Source of the DNA: Perognathus longimembris pacificus
Lineage: Eukaryota; Chordata; Mammalia; Rodentia; Heteromyidae
Reading direction: 5' to 3'
DNA: 64,000 nt
NCBI RefSeq assembly: GCF_023159225.1
Contig: NC_063161.1
Span: 6,591,295 to 6,655,294, forward strand
The notes under the pieces are model-generated. The model was not told where the DNA came from. It saw nothing but the letters and a program-made list of their open reading frames with translations, and made no database searches. The position numbers and the translations under genes were made by a program. This document shows positions 37,866-49,200 of the stretch, in pieces. Every line of letters starts with the position of its first letter. Within the stretch, counting starts at the first letter, position 1.

Positions 37866-40800
37866 GACCAGGTCTTCCTGACCACCAGAATGCCCTTCTC
37901 CACCCCAAGAAGGACAGGGCCTGGGATTTGGGGATTTTCCGTTCTCCTGGCTCTCAGGCTTTGTGGAATGGATGGGGCTGATCTCACACCTGCGTGGGGT
38001 AAGCCTACACCTGCCCAGGCCAATCAAAGCTCTGCATCAAACGGGTCCACTGTGATCGGCACAGGGATGAGCCAATCGAAGTGCTGAGACCCAGTTTGAG
38101 CCTCAGGGTCTGGCTGGAAAAGGAACATCTCCTGCCAGGAGTAGGCTATGAGCCCAGGGATAGAAAATCAGCATGGAAGACTGAACCAAGCTCTGGGATG
38201 GGAAGCGCACAGTGTGCGACACCCTCTAGGATCCCGGAGACCCCCGGGCTTTGCAATAAAGTCATGACTAGACTCTCCTAACCAGGTTTGACATTTCCGT
38301 GCCACGTAACTCCGGCAGTCCTGCCTGACTCATGCCTGACTATCAGGCCCCTGGCTTAAGCATCCTGGTGACTCCCTCTATCACTCATGGCTGGCTACCG
38401 CTACCCCCCCGTTTCCATGGAAACCGCCTGCACAGTGACCACCTCCACCTCCCTCTAACCCTGCCCCATATGCAGATGAGGTAAACAGCCACACTCAGAT
38501 TCCCAGGGGAGCCCTCCAGGTCCACGCCCACCAGCGGGGCTCAGCTGAACACAAATGCTCTGGTTCCCCCACCCCCACCCCCCCCACCCCCACCCCAGGC
38601 CTCCCCTCAGTGCCTCACACAGCAGATAGGAAACCTGGAGCGTCCCCGGCAGGCCTGGCCCACGGCCAGGCCCTGGGAACTGCAGGAGGCGAGGAGCTCA
38701 GCTCCGTCCTCAGAAGACAGCAGACCCGTAACAGCCGTGACAGATCAGAGCACCCGTACCACGACAGCGGCCGCACCCGGAGTTCCCCAGGCTTCCGGAG
38801 ACGCCCGGGGATGACCTCTGACCCCTGACACGGGGTGCATGGTTGGCACTTTAGATTTCTCAGCAGAGCCCAGAGGTGCCCAGCAGAGGCTGCGACGTGG
38901 CCTGAGGGTGGAGAAGAGAACAGAAAGGCCCAGGAGAGGAGGCCACCCACCCACCCACCCAATGCTCTCCTTTCAGACCCGGCCTGCGCCCGCGGAAGAG
39001 CTTTCGGTTGATTGCACCAAGTTCAACGATTTCTGCTTTTCTGGCCGAGGACGGGCCACGGGACCCAGTTCGGCCCAAGTATGTGGGGGAGGGGAGGAAT
39101 CTGGAAAGGAAAATGCTGCTTTCGACATCGGAGAGGATGGGCGCAGCTGGCATCGCCCTGTCTCTCTTCACCCTCCCAGCCTTCAACTCAGACAAGACGC
39201 CCACGGCTCAGCCCCTGCCTTGTGACCGTGAAAGAAAGGCCTGGAAACATCCCAAGGCTTACCAGCCTCACACTGCTGACCGAGATGACGGCCGGCCGGA
39301 GCGGGCCGCCGCACAGGGCTTAGTGTCAGAAACCCACACCACTAGCTCACGCCACCACTGGCTGGGTTTCTGTCGCTTGCAGACAAAGGCAGTCAGGACA
39401 AATTCTGTAAAACTGAGGCCTCAGGCCAGGCAACAAGCAGCTCTGACCCTCACCAGGCCGTGACCTTGAGAAAGTCACTCTCGGGGGGCGGGGGGGGGGT
39501 GCTTGGGCATTGGCGCCGTACCCTCGGTCCTTTTTACTTTAGTTGTTTTGGGGGGGGTGGGGGTTGGGTCTCGTGCTTTAGCCCAGCTTCAGACCAAGAT
39601 CCTCCTTCCACCACAACCAGGAGGACAGACAAGCACCACGGCACCCAGCCGTTAGCTGAGATGGGCATCTCATTCACTCCCGACCCTGGCTGGCCCCAGA
39701 CTTTGATCTCCACCTCTGTGTAGCTAGGGTTACGGGTGTGTGCCGCCACACTCGGCTAGGCATCTGGATTTCTGTTGTTGTTGCTTGGATTTTAGGGCGA
39801 GTTTTGCGGTAGTACTGGGGCTTCAACTCTGGGAGCTTGAGTTTATTATGCACTTGAGTGACACCTACACTAATTAATTGGAGATAAGGATCTCTTGGAT
39901 TTGTCTGCCCAGGATGGCTTCAAACTGAGATGCTCAGATATCCGCCTCCTACGTAGCTAGAAGGACGGGAATGAGCCGCCAATGCCTGGCTACCTCTGTA
40001 TTTTTGGGGGGTTTTTGCCAGTCCTGGGGCTTGGACTCAGGGCCTGAGCACTGTCCCTGGCTTCTTTTGGCTCTAGGCTAGCACTCTGCCACTTGAGCCA
40101 CAGCACCACTTCCAGCTTTTTCAGTGTACGTGGTGCTGAGGAATCGAATCGAACCCAGGGCTTCATGCATGCTGGGCAAGCCCTCTGCCGCTAAGCCACC
40201 TTCCCAGCCCTACCTCTGCATTTTTAAAAGCATTTATTAGTTGTACAAGCATCAGGGCTTGTGGTAACATTTTCACACATGTGTACAATGTGTGATCGCT
40301 GTATCCCTGTCACTTAGGGGTCTGCACTTTAACAGCTATCCCAGCGATCTTGTGCTTCCCCAACTCCTTGGTGACCCGTCTCCGTGTGCACACACTGGTC
40401 CCTGCTCTGCTGCACCATGTTCTACCCCGTGGCTCTGCCTGGGGGAAGCCGCCACAGCAGAAGGTGTCCTCCGAGGGATTTCGAGTCAACCACACGAGAC
40501 CCACAGCAGCCCGGCCCTCGCTGGCCTCACTCTACCTGCCCCCCCCCCCGACCCCCGCTCCAGAGACCCGCTCTGGAATTCTTGGAGAAGCACGGGACAG
40601 GGGTGCCGGGCCCCTTCCCACAACTGGCGATGGCTCTTCCATGGTTGGGCCCCGGGGAGGAGGTAGGAGGTAGGATGACAGTGTGGTAAGATGGAAGAAC
40701 AGCACAAGTTCAGCAAGAATAGAAGCAGAGCCGGGTGCCAGTGGCTCGCACCTATGATCCCAACTCCTCAGGAGACTGAGATGTGAGGCTCATGGTTCAA

Positions 40801-43800
40801 AGCCAGCTGGGCAGAGAGGCAGGGGTGAGAACCTTATCTCTAATTAACCAGCCAGAAAAGGCAGATGTAAGATAGGGCGCAAGTACCCAGAATGTCAGCC
40901 TTGAGCCAAAAAAAAAAGAAAAAAATCCAAGCAGGAGTGTGAGGTCCAAAGTTCAAGCCAGCAGGAAGATAAATAAATAAACCAGTAGAATTCCAGGCGG
41001 CTCAGCCACAGCCCGAGAGCAGTGTCCCGGGGTGGCTTGGTCCCCAGGACTCGCGGTCCCAGCTGAGCGGGCACAGGGAGCGGGGCGGTGAGCGGAGGTC
41101 AGGACGCCAGAGCCCCTGCACGGTGAAAGGAACCAGCACAGCACCCAGTGCGTTGTCTGGGGGCCCGGGGTGGGGAGACCCAACTGGAAGGGGGAAACAC
41201 AGCCACGTAACAGTGACCACCAAGCGTCTCCCCTCGGTGGAGGCCGCCTGTCCCTTCTGCCCGTAGCCAACCTCCTCAGGAATGCGGGACCACGGACACC
41301 CCAAGCGGGTCCAGCAGGGGCGGCCGGTGAGGGGAGGCCCGTCGCTGGGGTCATCAGGACGGGAGGATTCAGGCAGAGCAGAGCCCCTTCCTATGGCCAC
41401 CCCCCCCACCTGTGGGGCCAGGTCCCTGCCCCCTCTGGCCACCTCAGCCCCTGTATGCTCCAGACGCCTGGCTACAACACCCCCAGACCCTCCTTCCTCC
41501 ACACCTCGCAGGCCACTGCATGCTGCCCCAGGACCGGCTTCCTCAGCACAAAGGGGGAGACCTGAAAGACGCGGTGGATGAACTAGAAGTCCCCGGACTT
41601 CGTAGCGGAGCCCTTTGATCTGAGCTATCCTCTGCCCCAGCCAACTCCGCAACCACCAAGAAAGAGCAGGTCCAGCCGCGGGGCGCCCTGTGTGGAAGGC
41701 AAACCAGCCCTCCCCACACGGGCACCTCACAGAACACAGCCCCAAACCCAGGGGACCACCATGTTCCTCCGCCGCTCCCGTGATCACATGATCACACGTC
41801 TCCAGGGCTCCTCCAAGGACGAAGACTGGGCTAGGGGCCAACCCCGCCACACCTGTGACCTGGGACTGTTGTTCACTGCGCACGCCTTTCTCACCCCTTC
41901 CCCAAGTTCCCCTACTTAACCCGAAGCCAACGTCTGCACCCCTGAAGACGGCTGAAGGTGCCCTGGAGTGCCGTCTTCCCACAGCTGCCGTGTCATAAAC
42001 CTCCCTTCTCTGCCCTTCACCAGGTCTTTATTGGGCACAGTGGTCAGATCTAACATGGGACTCTCGCGGCTTTGGGCCCGGGGTCTACAAATCCAGTTTC
42101 AATGCCAGCCCCAAGTGGGAATCGGGTCCCTATTCCAAAACCTCGTGGTCCCCTGTGCCTCCCAGCAACCCAGCGGGCCCCAGTGAAGACCTATCCGTGG
42201 GTGTTTCCTAATTTCAGCTCCGTGAGAGCAGGAAGGACGCCATGCCCTACGTCTTCCTCTCCTCACCCGCCTAGCACAAAGCCTGGCGTTCCGCCCGTGC
42301 TCCATCAACGCTGGCTTTGTGCATAAACGTTACCACCCTGGGCAAGCCAGAGGAAGACAAGAGAAAGGAAGAAGTTTCTAGCACAGGAGGCTTTCCCCCA
42401 AGTTGAAACTGGCTGCCTTGGGAGGCGGAGCGTCCCCCGCCGTGGGCCGCGCGCGTGCAGGCAAACGCGGGGCTCTGGGCTCATCACGGCTGAGATGGTT
42501 AGACTCCGCACGGAGAGGCGCGCGCCGACCTCTAAGGCACCTTCCAAGCGCGAGGTTCTGTGAGCCGGTAATTTGAGGGAGGGGCGGGGCAGGAAGGAAA
42601 GAAATATCCTTGGGCTGTCAGGCTGTTACTCTGGAAACCGAGCATTTATAGCACCCAGCCTGGTGGGCCTGTGGGGGAACGAGGGCGGCTCTGGAGAGGC
42701 AGGAACCGGATGGGAACGGGACCCTGAAGCTGGGCTTCGGACCCCGGACTGTGGCCCCGATCCCTCCCCCTCCACCCACACCATCCAAAGGAGAAACAAC
42801 AACAAAAAAGCCTGCGCTGTGCTGATCACCCACCGCTCACGCCTTTAATCCTAGCTACTCAAGAGGCTGAGAGCTAAGGATCGCAGTGTGAAGCCAGTGC
42901 CCCCCCCCCCCCGAGGCAAGAAAGTCCGTAAGACTTTCATCTCCAATTAACGCTCAGAAGCTAGAAGCGGAGCTTTGGCTCGAGTGGGAGTGCCAGCCTT
43001 GAGCAACAAAGCTAAGAAGAGACGGTGTCTAGGCCATGAGTTCAAGGCCCAGTACTGGCACACAAACACATAAAGTCTGACCCCTAGCCAGAAACCGCTT
43101 AGCAATAGCACAGACCCTGGAGGCCCAAAGGGCAGAGGGCTGATCACGGAGGGCGCAGGATGGAGCCAGGCCAACGGTGGACTTCCCTGACAGTAAGGAA
43201 AACCATCCTGGAGCCTAGAAGGAAGGGCAGACTATGTCATGACGTTGCTTCAGAGCAGACTGTGTAGGCTGGCCACCGCCACGGTACGCACCACACACGC
43301 ACTGTACACACCCCACACGGTCTGCTACCTACCCTGCCATCACGATGAAGAAGTCCAGACGGTTCCACGTGTCTCCGAGGTAGCACTTCTTGCCGAAAAT
43401 GCCCAGTGCCACCATCTTGAGCACCATCTCCATTGCAAAGAAGATGAAAATAAAGTCGTCAAAAACCTGCCAGGAAGGAGGAAGAAAGCCACAGTCACCA
43501 TGGGAGGAGGGGACAGGAGCATGGACAAGAGGGCCTGGGAAAGAATCTAGAAAGATCCTGGGGCAGGAGCAGAACTTCAGAAGCCCTGGCCCCACGCAGC
43601 CATTCCACAACGGAGGAGAAGTTGGCCCAGAGAGGGAAATGAATTTGTCCCACGTCACGCAGCTTATCTACACACTCCCTTAGCCCAGGCGGAGGAAGTG
43701 GGAGAGCTCACAAACTCTTCCTAATAAACTGCCACCCAATTAGGCCTAGGCGTTGGGTCTGCACTCTCTTCGGTAATTCTCACAGCAATGACCCCAGGGT

Positions 43801-45015
43801 GACTCCATTTTAGAGAGTCAGACAAGTTTAAGTGGCCTACTTCAGATCACATAGCAACTGAGTGGCCAAACTAGGATAGAAACTCCAGACAGAGGCTGTA
43901 TAGAAGAAGCCAGCTCAGGGTGGGCCCAACGCAGCCTGGCTGGGCCCTGGCCTCAGCTCTGCCTCCTCTCCAGGGTATCTCTAAGTAAAGGCCAGGGCTG
44001 GGCAGGCCTGTGTGGTGGGCGGGGCCTACGGTGGGCGGGGCCTGATGGGCCCACCTGCAGAGTGGTGGGCGGGGCCACACCATGGGCAGGGCGTGTGGTA
44101 GGCGGGCCCTCTCAGTGGGCATGGCCTCCCGGTGGGCGGGGCTCTCGCAGTGGGTGGGGCCACACCGCGGGGCGTGTGGTGGGCGGAGCCTGACGGTGGG
44201 CGGGGCTGCGTGCTGGGCGGGGCCAGGCTCACCTGCAGGATCTTGCAGCGCTCTGACAGGCAGTCCATGTCGTCGCAGGGCTGGTACATGCCCAGGGTCA
44301 CGCAGTTCAGCAGGATCACCAGCATACTGATGCACTCAAACCACGTGCACAGTGAGTCAAGGGCAACGCCGTGGCGGGGTGGGTGTGGGGTGGGTGCGCC
44401 TTGGAATGTGGCCCCCCACACCAGACACGGGCATGCATGGCCACAGGGCCCACCCAGCCCACCATGCCCCTGCCTGAAGACCCACTCTTGTCCCTTCCAG
44501 AGCTCACCACAGGCCTAGCCTCTCCAGCTCTGACTGCCTTGCCTCCTCCTTCTGACCACTTTCCCTCCCTCTGGTCCAGGCCTGGTGTATGTACCGCTCA
44601 CCGTGGGCCTTGCAGGTACACTGGACAGACTTGTCCAGGGGCCTGAACTCTCTCTCTCTCCCTTAGCTTTTTCATCCGAGGCTCGTTCTCTACCACTAAA
44701 GCCACAGCGCCACTTCTTCCTTTTCAGTAGTTAATTGGAGGTAAGAGTTTCGCGAAGGGGGGTCGGGAGGAAAAAACTGGCAGAAAATGAGGAAAGAGGT
44801 GACACTGTTCAAAAAGAAACAGACTCGGGCTGGGGATATAGCCTAGCGGCAAGAGTGCCTGCCTTGGATACACGAGGCCCTAGGTTCGATTCCCCAGCAC
44901 CACATATACAGAAAACGGCCAGAAGCGGCGCTGTGGCTCAAGTGGCAGAGTGCTAGCCTTGAGCGGGAAGAAGCCAGGGACAGTGCTCAGGCCCTGAGTC
45001 CAAGGCCCAGGACTG

Positions 45016-45053
<38 letters not shown>

Positions 45054-46226
45054 AACAGACTCATTAGCTGACTTATGTAACTGTAACCCCTCTGTATATC
45101 ACCTATACGATTAAAAAAAAAAAAAAAAAGTCCCATGGACTTTTTTATCCTGACTGGCTTCAATCCATGATGGCTCAGATCTCAGCCTCCTGAGTAGCTG
45201 GATTACACCAGTGAGCCACTGGTGCCTGGCTAGACACTCTACCCAGCAGGAGCAGGTCCAGGATGAGGGGCTCCTCTGTACCCCAGCCAGCTGGGGTACC
45301 TCTCAGTGCTGACCAACCAGGCCTTATCCCACCACAGAGCCAAGGGCTCAGTCAGTGGGGTGGGGTGGTGCGCCCCTGTAATCCCAGCTATGGGGTGGGG
45401 GTGGGGGAGCGGAGGAGCAGAAATAGGAAGATCCAGAGTCTGAAGCGAACTTGGGCACAGTTAACGCTGCTTGCATTAAAAACAGAAACTTCAAGCTGGG
45501 CACCGGTGGCTCACACCTATAATCCTAGCTATTCAGGAAGCTGAGGATCAAGATTCAAAGGCAGTCCAGGCAGGAAAGTCTGTGAGACTTTTATCTCCAA
45601 TTAGCCATCAGGAAAAGCCAGAAGTGGAGCTAAGGCTCAAGTGATAGAGCACTAGCTTTGAGCGGAAAAAATAAATAAATAAAAAAGCAAACTTCGTAGT
45701 AATCTCTTCTGAGAGTCCTCCCTTGACCATGTCAATCCCAGTGGCTCCCTCCCTACCCCTCCCTCCTCCCTCCCTCTCTCCTTTCTTCCTCATTCCTCCC
45801 TCCCACATGTACCTCTCTGCAGGCCCTTCCAGACCTCAGTCACTGTGTTCTAGTCTCACTCGGTCTCTGTCCACTACCAGAACCAGCATTCCAGAGCACA
45901 GGGATTTTGAACTCTGGGCTCTGACAGCAATGAGAATCTAATAGAAGCTCCATAAAAAGTTTGTTTGATGAAACTAGGCACTGGTGGGTCGTGGTTGTCA
46001 TACTAACTGCTCAGGAGACTGAGCTCTGAGGATCTTGGTTTGAAGCCGGCTCAGGCAGGAGAAAGTCCACGAGGATTTTAGCTCCAGGTAGCCACCAAAA
46101 AGCTTGATGTGGAGCTGTGGCTCAAGTGGTAGAGGGCTAGCTTTGAGTAGCAAAAGCTAAGAGACACTGCTCAGGCCCTGATTTCAAGCCCCAGGACCTG
46201 CACACACAGACACACACAGACACGCA

Positions 46227-46262
<36 letters not shown>

Positions 46263-49200
46263 GGAAAAGAAAAAGTTGATTGAATGAACACCTGTCTAAG
46301 GGCCTGGATACCGCCACCTCCCCCCCCCACCCCCAGCACAGTGGACCCCCAAGCCCCGCTCCCAGCCCAGTGGCCCGCCTGATGGGAGGGTGACCCGGTT
46401 TCCACGGCAACGGCCTCTCCCACCCCAGCCCTCTGGCTCACCTTCTCTCCCCATCAGGTCCCTGCCCCGCTCCTCCCTGCTCCGCCCAGCCCCCTCCCGC
46501 CCGCCCAGCTGCCATTCTCCTACCACAGCCTGTAATTAATTTCCGTCGCTGCCAGGGCCCCCTTCTAGCTTGAACATCGCTCAGGCAGCCGCTTCATCGT
46601 TAATTAACTTTTGGGAAGTTTAAGCATTCTAATTACCAGTGAAGGTCCCTGTTTCCCCTGCTCTCTCCTCCCACCTGCCTCTCCTCTCCTTCAGCTGCCC
46701 CCCCTGCCCCCCTCTGCCCCCTCTGCCCTCCCAGGTGCCTCCCTGGGGGGGCTGGGCCCCCCACCACCACCTCTTCCTCACCACCCTGCCTGTGTCCATT
46801 TACAGATGAGGGAAACTGAGGCCCCTCCTGGCGTGTACCAGGAGAGGTACCAGGCCCGTCCACAGGGCTCAGAGACTGGTGCTCCACCCTTGCCCTCTCC
46901 CTGCAGCTCGGGGCCAGCCTCCTCGGGATCCTCTGAAGCCTCTAATCCTCTACTACGGACGCACCGCGTGCACCAATACCCCAAGCTTTGTGCAAGTGTC
47001 ACTCACGGAATCCTCCCGGCTCGGTGATAAGCCCCACTTAGACACTAGAAAACTAAGACACAAAGGGAGGCGGATCCCCCCAAGGTCACCAGCTGAAAAG
47101 AGAAGAGCTGAGACTCAAAGCCCCAGCCCGCTTTCTCTCCCTCTCCCCCCCTCCCCCCGCCAACTCATTTATCCCTGCCAGATTCATCCACCTGAAACGC
47201 AGCTCTAATGACGCCCCTGCCCTGATCAAGTCTTCCTCAGCACCCCACGGTCTCCCTGCCGAGTAATGGAGCCCCCCCGCCCCCAGACTCCGACCTCGGC
47301 AAACTCTGCTGGCCTTGGCCCGTGAGGATCTCCTTCCCTCTGGGTAAACTCGTACACACCCTTCAAAGCCCCACACATTTCCCAGGATGCACCTCGGCCG
47401 GCTCCAGCCATGAACTTGGCCAACACTATGACTGCTGTGTGCCAGGCACCTAGGGGGTGCTGGCTGTCACCACAGCCCCTGGGGAATGGAGGAAACGAGC
47501 CTGGAGGGCTGGCAGGACTCGCCAAGGTCACTGCGGCCGGCCCCACGGTCCTCCTCGGCATCCCTGGAGGGTGGAGGGCACGGCCCTCATCCCTAGACTG
47601 CCTGGCCGCGGACCTGCGGGCTGGACGGCTCATCCCCCGCCTCAGGTGCCCGGGGAAATCCCAGATGGCCCTGTCCTGGGCCCCCATCCAAGAGCCTCTT
47701 GGCTCACAAGTCAGGCCAGAGCTGGCATCGCCGCCTGCGGCTCTGGACAGGCTCCCCGCTGGCACAGGGACCAAGGGCGCCAGGCCTCGGAGGAGCCGGC
47801 AGACCGCGCCGTGCCGGGCGGAGCAGGCGGAGGGCCCCACGGCTCCGGGCTGCGAGGGCTGAGTCCCGTCACCGCGCGCGGGCCACCCTGCCTGCTGCAC
47901 CCCCAGACCCGCACTCCTGTCGGGGTGATCCGGAAACACGGCCATGCACCACACATCCCCACCCAGGCTCCCCCCCCCCACCAGCCCCAGCTGAGTCACC
48001 ACTGGGACCCGGCCCCACGGTGCCCATCCCTGCCGGGCCGCCAGGAGAGCCTCTGCCGCGGGCGATACGATCAATACGGTTTCCACGGCAGGTGAAGCCG
48101 GCTCAGCCCCGAGGGCCCCAGGAGGACACACGGCGAGCCCTCCCAGCACCTCAGGGCCTCTGCCAGCCTGGGGGGGGGACCCCAGGGAGCCCCCCCCACG
48201 CTCCGCAGGCCTCAGCACCTAGGCCTGGGAGCCAAGCGGGAAGCTGATGGGCACACGCAAGCTCGACACCAGCTCAACATGGCCAGGGATGGCAGTGACC
48301 GCAGGCAAATCTTACCCAGTGCTTACCCAGAAGCTCCACCTCACTCCAAGCAAGGCGCTGTGCCCGGGAGTGAGGTCCCCAGCACCCACGGCCAGTGTGG
48401 TCGCGGGGCTCAGCGGACCACAGGCCAGGGCCACCCCACTTTATGGCTGAAGGAAAAGAAGCCACAGGGCCCACGCCGGGTGACTGGGCTGAGCAGCCCC
48501 CCACCATGGTCAGGTCCCGCGGGGCTGAGGACTTCACCCCAGGAGGTCGTGGGGCGGGGACATCTGTGTCTGGCGTCCAGCCAGAGAGGGGCCAAGGTGG
48601 ACCCGATCATGGGACCCCCGCTCCACCCCAGCCAGAGCCCTAAGAAGGCCAGGATCCAGGGTAGAGGCCACATGGACGGAGCCTCCTGGGAAACCACCAT
48701 GTGGGGACCTCTCCCCGCCCCACCCCCCCGCCAGAAACAGAGCAAGTGGAAGGACAGTGGCCAGGCCGGCGCCCCTTCCCCTCCCCCCCCCCCCCCCCCC
48801 CCGCCACCAGCCTCCTTCCCGGGGGCCAGCCTGAGGCCCCAGTGGTTTCCACGGTGACCATCCCCCTCCCTCCCCCCTCGACTGGTACAGGTTTCTAAGA
48901 GGAGGGGGCCTTCTGGGAGGCGAGTGGGGAGGGTGGGAGTGGGCGGCCAAGTTTGTTTTGATGTTCGGTGGGATCTGAAATCTGATCCATTTCTCAGGGT
49001 TTGGCTCAGATGTCTAAAGAGGAAGGGGGATGAGGCTGCCTCCTCCTGGACTGGGAGGAAGGAGGGAAGCGGGGAGGCCAGCCCCCGGGGAGGGAGGGCA
49101 ACCCCTCTACCCAGCCCCCTCCAGGCTGATCTCTGGTACACCCCAAGATGGGGAGCTCAGGCCTGGGGCCCTCAGAGGCCCGAACCTCCCCTCCCTGGTT

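Larger units (their letters stand above)
31749..43332 (-). other. CACNA1I: Intron 3 of CACNA1I
   Basis: This 11.6-kb intron contains a CA/CG array (32588-32683), poly-G or poly-C tracts, AT-rich islands (34890-35050 and 36296-36500), composite SINEs (35995-36235, 37567-37800, 40733-40965 and 42822-43070), reverse SINEs (36950-37275 and 39530-40210) and a CA run (37809-37864). Long frames at 41002-41982 and elsewhere show no protein similarity that I recognise. Confidence 0.8.

Noticed and set aside
41002..41982. 326-codon minus-strand open frame in intron 3
   Set aside because: Open because of high GC content. No recognisable domain, no exon-like boundaries and low-complexity composition.
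47226..48218. 330-codon minus-strand open frame in intron 1
   Set aside because: Same compositional explanation. The overlapping plus-strand frames are equally long.
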